The translations under genes were made by a program, and so were the position numbers. Below, in pieces: positions 8,169-15,437 of a stretch of DNA of 64,000 nt. Below the pieces are notes generated by a model. It was not told the origin of the DNA. It worked only from the letters and a program-made list of their open reading frames with translations, and ran no database searches. Origin of the DNA: Nonomuraea sp. NEAU-A123 (GTDB lineage: Bacteria; Actinomycetota; Actinomycetes; Streptosporangiales; Streptosporangiaceae); contig NZ_JAHFZZ010000027.1 in the NCBI RefSeq assembly GCF_018603905.1, positions 1-64,000 on the forward strand, written 5' to 3'. Position 1 is the stretch's first letter. Each line of letters begins with the position of its first letter.

Positions 8169-9402
8169 TCTGGGCCGTTTCCAGGGCCTTGGCCGGTGTG
8201 GCCTGGCCGGTCAGCGCGGACTGGAACGCGGTGTAGATCTTCGTGGCCGCCTTCGGCCAGTCCGCGCCGAGTTCACCGGTGCGGGCCCGTGCGGTCGGGA
8301 TCTGGTCGACGAAACCGGCCATGTTCGGGTTGCTCGAGCTGAACTTCGCCAGCAGCGCCGTCTTGGTGGGGATGGTCTGGGTGTCCTTGGCGAGGCTGAG
8401 CTGGTTGTCGTCCGAGTTGAGACAGGCGATGACCTTGGCGGCCTTGGCCTGCTTGTCCTTGTTCCCGGTCTGCGGCACGGCCCACGTCTCACCGCCGAGC
8501 GGCGCGACGACCGGTTTGCCCGCGACCGGTGCCGGGATCTGCGCCACCTCGTACTTGACGCTCTTGTCCTCGTCCAACGCGGGGAACTGCCACGGCCCGT
8601 TGATCGCCATCGCGGCCTTACCCGCCCGGAACTGGTCGTTGACGTCCGCCTGGGTCCAGTTGAGAGCGGACTTCGACACCGAGCCGTCGTTCATCAGGTC
8701 GACCCACAACTGCACTGCCTGCGCGGTCTGCGGCGTCGCGATGTTCTTCTCGTCGCCACCGTTGGACCACATGAACGGCAGGAACTGCCAGGTGCCCTCG
8801 TAGTTCGCCGGTGCCGAGAACGCCAGCCCGTACGTGCCGCCCGAGGTCAGCTTCTTGGCCGCCGTCTTCAGCTCCGCCCAGGTCGTCGGCGGGGTCACGC
8901 CCGCCTTGGCGAGCAAATCCTTGTTGTAGAACAGCCCGATGGTGTTGGTGATCGGCTGCAGGCCGTAGAGCTTGCCCTTGTACGTCGAGGCGTTGACCAC
9001 GCCTTCCACGTACCCGTCGGCCTTGAGCCCGAGGTCGTTCAGCGGGGTGAGGGCGCCGCTCTGGGCGATCTGCTGCAGATCGGGGTTGTCCAGCATCAGG
9101 ACGTCCGGGAGGGTCCGCGAGGACGCCTGCTGGAGCACCTTCTGGATCAGGGTCGCGCCGGGCACCGCCTCGCGCTGGATGGTGACACCGGCCTGCTTGC
9201 CGCAGGCATCGATGGCCTTCTGCCAGACCGTCTTGCTCGGCTCGTTGTTGTAGTAGTCGAGCACCCGCAGAGTCGAGGAGTCGCCGCCGCTGTTCGAGCC
9301 GCCACCGTTCGAGCCGCCACCGCAGGCGGTGAGTGCGAGGGGCAGGGTGAGCATCGAGGCGAGCGCGGCCTGGGCTCGGCGGGATCGGGGGGAGCGGATC
9401 AT
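8161..9402 (-). CDS. extracellular sugar-binding lipoprotein of the ABC transporter
   Basis: The signal peptide is MIRSPRSRRAQAALASMLTL with lipobox LTAC, followed by a Gly/Ser linker, so this is a membrane-anchored binding protein. The rest is a family 1 solute-binding protein: LMLDNPDLQQIAQSGALTPL, then GKAAMAINGPWQFP and PLGGETWAVP. ATG 9402 gives a proper signal peptide; an upstream extension to 9534 would run through an operator. It is first in the operon and two LacI-type operators lie 50-100 bases upstream. The ligand is probably a disaccharide or glucoside, by analogy with the thu genes. Confidence 0.9.
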   Translation of the reverse strand: MIRSPRSRRAQAALASMLTLPLALTACGGGSNGGGSNSGGDSSTLRVLDYYNNEPSKTVWQKAIDACGKQAGVTIQREAVPGATLIQKVLQQASSRTLPDVLMLDNPDLQQIAQSGALTPLNDLGLKADGYVEGVVNASTYKGKLYGLQPITNTIGLFYNKDLLAKAGVTPPTTWAELKTAAKKLTSGGTYGLAFSAPANYEGTWQFLPFMWSNGGDEKNIATPQTAQAVQLWVDLMNDGSVSKSALNWTQADVNDQFRAGKAAMAINGPWQFPALDEDKSVKYEVAQIPAPVAGKPVVAPLGGETWAVPQTGNKDKQAKAAKVIACLNSDDNQLSLAKDTQTIPTKTALLAKFSSSNPNMAGFVDQIPTARARTGELGADWPKAATKIYTAFQSALTGQATPAKALETAQNG

Positions 9403-9452
9403 GTCGTGTCCTTTCGGATACGGAAGGTTGTCCGGGGTGGATCGGGTCATCG

Positions 9453-9466
9453 TCGATACGTATCGA
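9453..9466. promoter_or_regulatory. LacI-family operator, copy 1
   Basis: TCGATACGTATCGA is a perfect 14-bp palindrome 51 bases before the binding-protein start. The central CG step and length are typical for LacI-family sites. Related copies lie at 9488 and 10595 next to the regulator gene. Confidence 0.85.
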
Positions 9467-9487
9467 CTGCGGTCATGTGCGAGTTCG

Positions 9488-9501
9488 TCGATACGCATCG
9501 A
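9488..9501. promoter_or_regulatory. LacI-family operator, copy 2
   Basis: TCGATACGCATCGA is one base from a perfect palindrome and its inverted symmetry extends outward (TCGTCGAT...ATCGACGA, 9485-9504). Its centre is 35 bp from copy 1, about 3.3 helical turns, which would place two repressor dimers near the same face of the promoter. Confidence 0.8.
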
Positions 9502-9540
9502 CGACGCGCATCGTGGGCCGGTGGCCGAGGCCACCGGCGA

Positions 9541-10572
9541 TCAGTTGGAGGGAGTGGGCATCACGGTCGTACGACGGGTGAGTCGTGGCGCGACCAGGTC
9601 GATCGCGGGACGTTCCACCCCGGAAGTTGGATCGAGTAACCAGAACAGCGTCTCCATCGCGCGCCGCGAGACGTCGCGCGGTTCGCCGGAGACATTCGTG
9701 TACGGCGGATCGGACTGCTCGGCCTCACGGTCGGTACTGAGTCCGATGAGGGAGATGTCACGGCCAGGCACGACGTCCCGCTTCCGCAGCGCGTTCAGCA
9801 GCGGCACGATCGTGTCGCTGTGCGGCACCACCACTCCGAGACGCCCGCCGGTCCGCCGGGCGAGGAGCTGATCGGCCACCTTCGCGATGGCCTCTCGTCC
9901 ACGCTCGACCGGTTCGATCACCGTCAGCGGAAGGCCGCGCACCTGCCCATGCTCCCGCACCGATCGCAGAACGCGGACGACGAAGTTCAGGCCACGTTCC
10001 ATCGCCGCGGCCGTATAACCCACCACGACGATCTCGTCGTGCCCGGTGTCGGCCAGCTCGTCGACGGCCATCCGGGCCGCCGCCTCGAAGTCGAGGTCGA
10101 CGCAGTGCAGCCCGGCCGGGTCGGCCGGCACACCGATGAGCACCACCGGAACGGACAGCGCGGCGGCCACCGGGACCCGTTCGTCCTGCTCCTCGATGTC
10201 CATCATGATGATCGCGTCGCACAGGGCCCGTCCGGCGAGGCGCCGCAGACCCGCGGAGCCCTCGTCCGCGGTCACGAGCAGAACGTCGTGATCGTGGGCG
10301 CGGGCCGAGCTGGCGATGGTCTCGATGAACGGCAGCAACCCGAAGGTCTCGCCCCCGACCCCGAAGCGCACGACCAGACCGACCACCTGGGTACGACGCC
10401 CCGCGAGAGCCCGGGCACCGGAGTGCGGCTCGTAGGTGAGCTGTGCCATCGCGTCAAGGACCCGCCGCCGCGTGGGCTCGGAGATGGGTCGCTTGCCGGT
10501 CATCACATAGGACACGGTGCTCTGCGAGACACCGGCGATACGCGCGACGTCCTTGCTGGTGAACGCCGCCAT
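9541..10572 (-). CDS. LacI-family transcriptional repressor of the thu-like operon
   Basis: The N-terminal HTH is MAAFTSKDVARIAGVSQSTV followed by the hinge region SEPTRRRVLDAMAQL, then a periplasmic-binding-protein-like effector domain with RVPVAAALSVPVVLIGVP. ATG 10572 has GGAGG 5 bases upstream; an upstream extension has no HTH character and crosses the operator. The gene is transcribed in the same direction as the transport operon and ends about 40 bases before that operon's upstream operators. A third operator overlaps its own promoter, so autoregulation and sugar-induced release are likely. Confidence 0.92.
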   Translation of the reverse strand: MAAFTSKDVARIAGVSQSTVSYVMTGKRPISEPTRRRVLDAMAQLTYEPHSGARALAGRRTQVVGLVVRFGVGGETFGLLPFIETIASSARAHDHDVLLVTADEGSAGLRRLAGRALCDAIIMMDIEEQDERVPVAAALSVPVVLIGVPADPAGLHCVDLDFEAAARMAVDELADTGHDEIVVVGYTAAAMERGLNFVVRVLRSVREHGQVRGLPLTVIEPVERGREAIAKVADQLLARRTGGRLGVVVPHSDTIVPLLNALRKRDVVPGRDISLIGLSTDREAEQSDPPYTNVSGEPRDVSRRAMETLFWLLDPTSGVERPAIDLVAPRLTRRTTVMPTPSN

Positions 10573-10594
10573 GACACCTCCCTGGAGGAAATCG

Positions 10595-10608
10595 TCGATA
10601 CGTATCAA
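10595..10608. promoter_or_regulatory. LacI-family operator, copy 3 (autoregulatory)
   Basis: TCGATACGTATCAA matches the two sites upstream of the sugar-binding gene except for one base of symmetry. It lies 23 bases before the repressor start codon. Confidence 0.8.
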
Positions 10609-10780
10609 TGGCAAGTGCCGACAGGCTACGACGGCGGTCGTCCGACCACAAGACATCTCCCGGAAACATTTCCGCGAGCCCGCCGCGTGATCATGATGAT
10701 CGGGGAGTCGTGCGCCGGGAGGACCTGTGCCACCTTCGCCGCCTGACCGACGCCGGCCCCGGCGCCAGCCAGGCGGCGCC

Positions 10781-10844
10781 GTCGGCCCCGGCCCGGCGTC
10801 GGCGTCGGCCCCGGCCCGGCGTCGGCGTCGGCGTCGGCGTCGGC
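10781..10844. repeat. GTCGGC-type tandem repeat block
   Basis: A 17-base unit (GTCGGCCCCGGCCCGGC) occurs at 10781-10797 and again at 10804-10820, separated by one GTCGGC, and is followed by four perfect GTCGGC hexamers (10821-10844). The block would encode Ala/Pro- or Val/Gly-rich repeats, but no clear gene holds it. Such runs are prone to slippage. Confidence 0.85.
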
Positions 10845-10862
10845 CGGGCGGCGCCTTCGCCC

Positions 10863-11139
10863 ACCTGGCAGGCCCTGATCACCGAGCTGGCGCCTCGCCG
10901 GGAACTCGCCGCCGCGACCCGAGGCGCTGGAAGGCAACGGACATCAGAGCCATGCCGTGACACTCGCGGGTCTGACCAACGACGTCCGCGACGACCGGCC
11001 GGTCACCCTCGACACCCACATCGACCAGCTCGGGTATATCGGCCGTTGGCACAGGGCGCGACGGGAACGCACTTGCATCGGGCACCGCCCGCGTTTACCC
11101 ATGAATGCAGGAGACCGATCACGCCTTCTATTTCAGTGA
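10863..11139 (+). pseudogene. frameshifted remnant of an unidentified gene
   Basis: One frame reads TWQALITELAPRRELAAATR up to about 10922. The frame one base over continues ALEGNGHQSHAVTL and DDRPVTLDTHIDQLGYIGRW until a stop at 11139. The pieces read as one amphipathic protein segment if a single extra base near 10923 is removed. There is no start with a ribosome site, and the upstream part runs into the GTCGGC repeat block. I do not recognise the family. Alternative: chance coding-like sequence in GC-rich DNA. Confidence 0.35.
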
Positions 11140-11665
11140 ACGGGTGACCACTTTCACGGGACAGGCAATGTTACGCGCCATTCGCCCTGGTCGCGCGGCA
11201 TGTGCGGCCATTTCAGCAATCGCCGGTTGATCTTCATGGCGAACCCGGCACATGCGGACGTAGGACGGCTCATATTATTCGCCGACACAGCTTTCTCCCA
11301 GACGACGACCAACATCAGAGGATCCCGACTGTGCCCAGCAGCGTCGCACAAGTACGCCGCCCCCGTGGCTTCGCGGACAGCAAGCGGAAACCATCCCAGG
11401 AGTCCTCGCCCCTCGAGACAGGCACGTGCTACACCCGGCCCAGATCCGCCAGATTCGAGTCCATCCCGCCGGACCCGCATCATCTGGCAGTGCAGACATA
11501 CCCCGGCCTCGCCAAGGCTGCTCCCACCCTCGCTGGCACCACCCGGATGAAGCTGCCCTCAACTCCATTAACCTGCCGCGACCGGCCAGAGGGCAGAGGT
11601 CTTTCGCCCCCCTCGAACGCAACATCTCATGGCGCAACCGGTCAAGCTCGAAGGCCCTCCATGGC
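11140..11665. other. gene-free stretch
   Basis: No open frame here has a convincing start, ribosome site or recognisable domain. Several overlapping frames are open on both strands, but none has sensible composition. GC is visibly lower than in neighbouring genes. It is part of a gene-poor island from about 10.6 to 12.5 kb. Confidence 0.5.
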
Positions 11666-12136
11666 TCACCCTTCTATGCTTGATAGTGACAGCACAATAT
11701 AGGTGCCCGACTTTACCGGATCGGCTTGGAACGCCTTTTCCATCCCTGGCTCCAGCTGTGCCCCGAGTGAATCTATATCGTCCACGCGGCTAAGTACTGC
11801 GGTCGTTCCACTCCAGCGACTCGACGTCATGATGACAGTGACATCAGTATAGCTACTCACGCTCCATCCCCGTTGCTGCAGACGGCCGCGCGCCACGCTA
11901 AGCGCTTTGGTGAAATCGGAAGCGCCAACGTCGAGCACCAAAATCTCTACGACTTGCACAGTTTGTGCATAGATTGGATCCGCAGTGGTCCGCATAACGA
12001 TGCGGCCAAGACCTCGTACTTCATTGATCACGGCGGGATCTACTTTGATCACCGTCAGATCCCCGGAGAACCATGACGCCTCGCAGCCTGAAACTGCAAC
12101 TAACATACATAGTATCGCTAATAGGCGCCTGGTCAT
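11666..12136 (-). CDS. small orphan lipoprotein
   Basis: The protein has 156 residues with the signal MTRRLLAILCMLVAVSGC, a clear lipobox (VSGC), then a soluble domain with no recognised motif. A purine-rich GAGGGATG lies upstream of ATG 12136. The GC content is lower than its neighbours, and codons with A or T in third position are more common than in typical genes of this genome, which suggests transfer or relaxed selection. It stands alone between the decayed stretch on the left and a 428-base gap on the right. Function unknown. Confidence 0.6.
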   Translation of the reverse strand: MTRRLLAILCMLVAVSGCEASWFSGDLTVIKVDPAVINEVRGLGRIVMRTTADPIYAQTVQVVEILVLDVGASDFTKALSVARGRLQQRGWSVSSYTDVTVIMTSSRWSGTTAVLSRVDDIDSLGAQLEPGMEKAFQADPVKSGTYIVLSLSSIEG

Positions 12137-12339
12137 CTAGATGACATCCCTCTCGCCGCGTGGCGACGGTCTTACCCGCCACCCCATATTTTCCAGTACT
12201 CCCTGGAAGCCTCGTAGGCCAATCCACCTTGATACTTAGAATTCACACCGCTTCAGCAACACATTCCCATCCGGGGAGGCTCGGGGAGATACACGGTGCA
12301 CGAGGCTCCCTAGCCTTCTGAGGCAACAGCCCGATGCAG

Positions 12340-12374
12340 GGAAGGCTCGGCATCTTATCTGTGCCGAGCCTTCC
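12340..12374. promoter_or_regulatory. 13-bp perfect hairpin in a divergent intergenic region
   Basis: GGAAGGCTCGGCA (12340-12352) and its exact complement (12362-12374) enclose a 9-base loop. It lies between the divergent lipoprotein and arginase genes, where a terminator is not expected. The rest of 12137-12564 shows no gene. It may be the terminator of a lost gene or a structured leader or binding site. Confidence 0.55.
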
Positions 12375-12564
12375 GGTCTGCCGCACAGCAGAGGTCACAT
12401 CAGCGACCAACACGGGAAGGCGTCACCCATTCACACCCGCACCACACGTTCAGGTGGAACTGCATGTATAAACTCCCACCGTCAGGACGATCTGGTGCAA
12501 GAACCCTTGATAGCAGCATAAGACGATCTAGACCTTTGATCCTGGCGCCTCGTATGGTCACCGT

Positions 12565-13356
12565 ATGACGACTGTGCTCTGCGTACCACAATGGCAAGGC
12601 TCGGCATCCAGCAAGGCGCCGCAACTGATGACCGGTGCCCGCCGCGCCGCCGAACTCGTTCCGGCCGACGCGGTGGTGACCGTGCCGGTGCTTGAGACCA
12701 GCGGGGACAAGGCGGCCGGGATCCGCGCGTTCGACGCGCTCGTTGAGAACCAACGGCTGACGCACAAGGCATTGGCCGCCATCGACGACCGAGTGATCAC
12801 CATCGGCGGCGACTGCGCGGTCGACATCCCACCGATCGCCGCTGCCCACGCCCGCTATGGCGACGCCTTGACGGTGCTGTGGATCGACGCGCACCCGGAC
12901 GTCTACAGCCCGCAGACCCTGCCATCGGGCGCCTTCCACGGAATGGTGGTGCGGGCACTGCTCGGAGACGGGCCGGCCGCCCTCACACCGGAACACCCGC
13001 TGACACCACGGCAGGTGATCATCGCCGGAGAGCGGGCAGGCGACGTGTCCGAGCACGAATACCTCGCGAAAACCGGCCTGCGCAGATACGGCGTCGGGGA
13101 CCTGGAGCGCGCGTTCGACGGCCTGCGCGGCCCCGTGTACGTACACATCGACCTGGACGTCCTGGAACCCACCACCTTCGGCGCAACCTGCTACCCAGAG
13201 CCGAACGGCATACAGCCACAGCGACTGATCGACCTCCTCTCCCAGTTGGACGACATCATCGGCGCAGCCATCACCGAACACGCGCCATCCAGCGGCGACG
13301 TCAACCCCGACGAGGCCGACGTGATCCGCCGGCTGGGCGCCGCGCTGACACACTGA
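12565..13356 (+). CDS. arginase/agmatinase family protein with Cys at a metal position
   Basis: This 263-residue ureohydrolase-fold protein has WIDAHPDV (Asp108, His110, Asp112), VHIDLDVLEP (Asp196, Asp198) and TEH (Glu238), all expected for the binuclear Mn site. The first motif reads GGDCAVD rather than GGDHS, so Cys84 replaces the usual first His ligand. HGM follows at about 125. Family members hydrolyse arginine, agmatine or related guanidino or formimino compounds in the cytoplasm. With the substituted ligand the activity may be altered or one-metal. No catabolic partners are adjacent, so the substrate is open. Confidence 0.85.
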   Translation: MTTVLCVPQWQGSASSKAPQLMTGARRAAELVPADAVVTVPVLETSGDKAAGIRAFDALVENQRLTHKALAAIDDRVITIGGDCAVDIPPIAAAHARYGDALTVLWIDAHPDVYSPQTLPSGAFHGMVVRALLGDGPAALTPEHPLTPRQVIIAGERAGDVSEHEYLAKTGLRRYGVGDLERAFDGLRGPVYVHIDLDVLEPTTFGATCYPEPNGIQPQRLIDLLSQLDDIIGAAITEHAPSSGDVNPDEADVIRRLGAALTH

Positions 13357-13378
13357 CGGTCGGCATGTCCTCGCCCAG

Positions 13379-13500
13379 CCGGTGCATACCGTCCAGATCT
13401 TGGGCAATCCGCCTCGGATGCGCGCGTACAACCAACGCCGCCTCGGATGCGCGCGTACAACCAACGGCGGCGACGCGAGGAGAACCAGCAGGCCAAGCCG
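13379..13500 (+). pseudogene. degenerate copy of the 3' end of the 4.0-kb gene, with internal duplication
   Basis: The stretch reads CGTCCAGATC-TGGGC-ATCC and then CGGATGCGCGCGTACAAC, closely matching 4288-4340, and its end (GGCGGCGACGCGAGGAGAA) matches 4337-4357. A 29-base segment is tandemly duplicated (13409-13437 and 13438-13466), which shifts the frame. No start or complete frame remains. It sits between the convergent arginase and toxin genes. Confidence 0.75.
13409..13466. repeat. 29-bp perfect direct duplication
   Basis: Two adjacent identical 29-base copies (13409-13437, 13438-13466) begin CCGCCTCGGATGCGCGCGTA. They fall inside the gene-fragment copy and look like a slippage or short-homology duplication. 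Confidence 0.9.
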
Positions 13501-13506
13501 TGCGGC

Positions 13507-13914
13507 TTAACGAGGAACGACTTGCGCCCTGACGCCGGGGAGGTCGTCGAATGCGGCTGACGAGTCCATCGTGATCACCGTTCTCGCGGTGGTCGCGGCC
13601 GTCGCAGCGATCAGCAGATCGTACGCTCCCCGCTTCTTTCCCTCTCGCCGAACATGCGCCATCAGGCGAGCATGAACCCTGGCGATGTCCATCGTGTATT
13701 CCTCAACCGGAATCAGCGCAAGAACCTCATCCACAAAAGCCTGTCGATTGGGGCGGCGTGCCGCATCGGCCATCTCCACACCGACGAGCAACCTAGCCAC
13801 GGTGATGGCGGCGATCGCCACATCGTCGGCGTCTCCGATCACCCTGTCCACAGACGCCTTGCCTCGCTCCGCGGCGATGAGCACACCCGTGTCGAGGATC
13901 AGACGTCGGGCCAC
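13507..13914 (-). CDS. vapC: PIN-domain toxin (VapC type)
   Basis: This 135-residue PIN domain has the acidic residues expected for Mg-dependent RNase activity: Asp8 (ILDTGVLIAAERG), Glu47 (LVGVEMAD), Asp99 (GAYDLLIAATA) and Asp117 (ITMDSSAAFDDLPG). VapC toxins cleave tRNA or rRNA when freed from antitoxin. The start overlaps the antitoxin gene by 16 bases, so the pair is translationally coupled. All key residues are present and the gene appears intact. Confidence 0.9.
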   Translation of the reverse strand: MARRLILDTGVLIAAERGKASVDRVIGDADDVAIAAITVARLLVGVEMADAARRPNRQAFVDEVLALIPVEEYTMDIARVHARLMAHVRREGKKRGAYDLLIAATAATTARTVITMDSSAAFDDLPGVRAQVVPR

Positions 13915-14159
13915 GTGTTCCTCATCTCGTCGTCGACCGTCTCCCGGGCGGCCGCCACATCGCCCTCGAAGTCGGCGTCCAGCGTCCCCGCACTTCTAGC
14001 CAAGAAGGCCTTGACCAACCGCCCTGGCGCAGCGGGCGCGGGACCGATCACCGCAATCCGCTTTCCACCGCGAGTAACCATGATTGTTTCACCTCTTTCT
14101 GCTTCGTCCAGAACCATCGCGAAGCTCCGAGACGCCTCGGTAGCAGTCATCACCTTCAT
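13899..14159 (-). CDS. Phd/YefM-type antitoxin
   Basis: The 86-residue protein begins MKVMTATEASRSFAMVLDEA and continues RGETIMVTRGGKRIAVIGP, the standard Phd/YefM DNA-binding fold. The C-terminal part, rich in acidic residues, would wrap the toxin. The gene precedes its PIN partner, and a short perfect palindrome directly before the start codon is a likely autoregulatory operator. Confidence 0.9.
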   Translation of the reverse strand: MKVMTATEASRSFAMVLDEAERGETIMVTRGGKRIAVIGPAPAAPGRLVKAFLARSAGTLDADFEGDVAAARETVDDEMRNTWPDV

Positions 14160-14163
14160 GAAG

Positions 14164-14176
14164 TCAGATTATCTGA
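14164..14176. promoter_or_regulatory. 13-bp palindrome before the antitoxin start
   Basis: TCAGATTATCTGA is a perfect inverted repeat (6-bp arms around one T) just 4 bases upstream of the antitoxin ATG. Its AT-rich content stands out from the surroundings and fits both a -10 region and a Phd-type operator. A leaderless or very short leader transcript is possible. Confidence 0.65.
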
Positions 14177-14200
14177 TTTTCGGGCTGGGGTTGAGGTGGG

Positions 14201-15271
14201 TCAGGCGGCTGTTTCGTGGTCTTCGTCGAGGATGTTGATCAGGGGGATCAGCCAGCCCGCGTGGACGGGGCCCATTGCGGTGTCCAGTTCGGATGGGGTG
14301 GGGAGGCGGTCGAGCAGGGTGGCCGGGGACAGGAGTTGCTGGAGGGCGTGCATGAGGAGGTTGGCCATCGAGTAGCTGGGGTCGGTGGTCAGGGCGCGTT
14401 CGAGGGCGATGGTGGCCAGGACGCTGTCGCCGGTGCGCCAGGAGGCCATGGCCAGCAGGGATGCCACCGGTGGGATGAAGCGTGGTTCCAGGCGGCGGGT
14501 GAGGTCTTTCCAGAGGGTGGCGTGGGTGTCGCGGGCGAGGGTCCAGGCTTCGTCGCGGATTCTGATCACCGCCAGGTCCAGGCCGAGTCTGGCCGCTTCC
14601 GCGTCGTCCAGGCGGCCGCCCGCGGTGTGGGTGGCCAGGGCGGCGCGGACTCTGATGATGCCCCGGGCGACGAACTGCTGGGCGAACGCGTTCACGTCCG
14701 TGGCCTCCATCAGCCTGGTGCGTAGGTCGGCGACCGCCTCTGCTGTGGCGCGGCGCATCGCGACCCGGATGGGGCCGGTGATGGGGGCGATGGTGCGTTC
14801 CAGGCTCTGGCGGTTGGGGAGGGCTACCAGGCCGTGGACGGTCGCCTCGGCGGCGATCTGACTGGTCGAGGGGTCGTACGGGGTGCCCTCGGGTGGGCAG
14901 CAGCGCGGGGTGTCGCAGATGTAGGACCAGTAGCGGCCGTCTTCTGCTCGTAGTGCCTCGTCCACGCCGACGCCTGACCTGGCGGCCAGGTGGCGGGCCT
15001 CGTCCACGGCCGGGGTGACCCGGTCTCCGGGGCCGTAGCCGATCACGATGATGTGGGTGATGGCCTCCCGCTCGAACAGCGCGGCCAACGGGTCGAGCGT
15101 GCCCGGCGGGAAGGGCAGGGGCCAGCGGGTCGCTACCTTGGCCTGGCCTTGGGCGAGGCCGAGCACGATCAGGCTGTCAACCGGGTGGAAGCCCACGAGG
15201 TACGGCACGGCGGCCAGGACGTCGGTGGGGCTGGTCAGGGTCAGGCAGGGCTCGGAGGCGTTGGTCGTCAT
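14201..15271 (-). CDS. DUF4192 domain protein
   Basis: The 356-residue protein has the DUF4192 signature at the start: LTSPTDVLAAVPYLVGFHPV, then DSLIVLGL. It continues with HIIVIGYGPGDRVTPAVDEA and, near residue 115, YWSYICDTPRCCPPEGTPYD, a Cys pair typical for the family. DUF4192 proteins are widespread in actinobacteria and have no established role. The gene stands alone; a 166-base gap separates it from the upstream EI24 gene. Confidence 0.9.
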   Translation of the reverse strand: MTTNASEPCLTLTSPTDVLAAVPYLVGFHPVDSLIVLGLAQGQAKVATRWPLPFPPGTLDPLAALFEREAITHIIVIGYGPGDRVTPAVDEARHLAARSGVGVDEALRAEDGRYWSYICDTPRCCPPEGTPYDPSTSQIAAEATVHGLVALPNRQSLERTIAPITGPIRVAMRRATAEAVADLRTRLMEATDVNAFAQQFVARGIIRVRAALATHTAGGRLDDAEAARLGLDLAVIRIRDEAWTLARDTHATLWKDLTRRLEPRFIPPVASLLAMASWRTGDSVLATIALERALTTDPSYSMANLLMHALQQLLSPATLLDRLPTPSELDTAMGPVHAGWLIPLINILDEDHETAA

Positions 15272-15437
15272 GAGGCATGAGGGTGCCTGGGCGGAGGGGG
15301 TCCGCGAAGCGCCGAACCGCGTTCTGGGGATGACGGGGTGAAGGTGGAGCCAGGTTGTGGACGACCGCGTCGCGTGGTCGTGGTCAAACAGCGGTGCAGG
15401 CCGGTGCGGACCGGCGGTCAGTGTCGAGGCTGTGAAG

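Noticed and set aside
8143..9639. Open frame of nearly 500 codons opposite the sugar-binding lipoprotein
   Set aside because: The minus strand has a signal peptide, lipobox and family motifs; the plus frame has shadow composition.
10781..10844. Possible CRISPR array
   Set aside because: Units are contiguous hexamers and 17-mers without spacers; no cas genes nearby.
11154..11483. Minus-strand ORF of 109 codons in the gene-poor island
   Set aside because: No ribosome site or motif; several overlapping frames are equally open.
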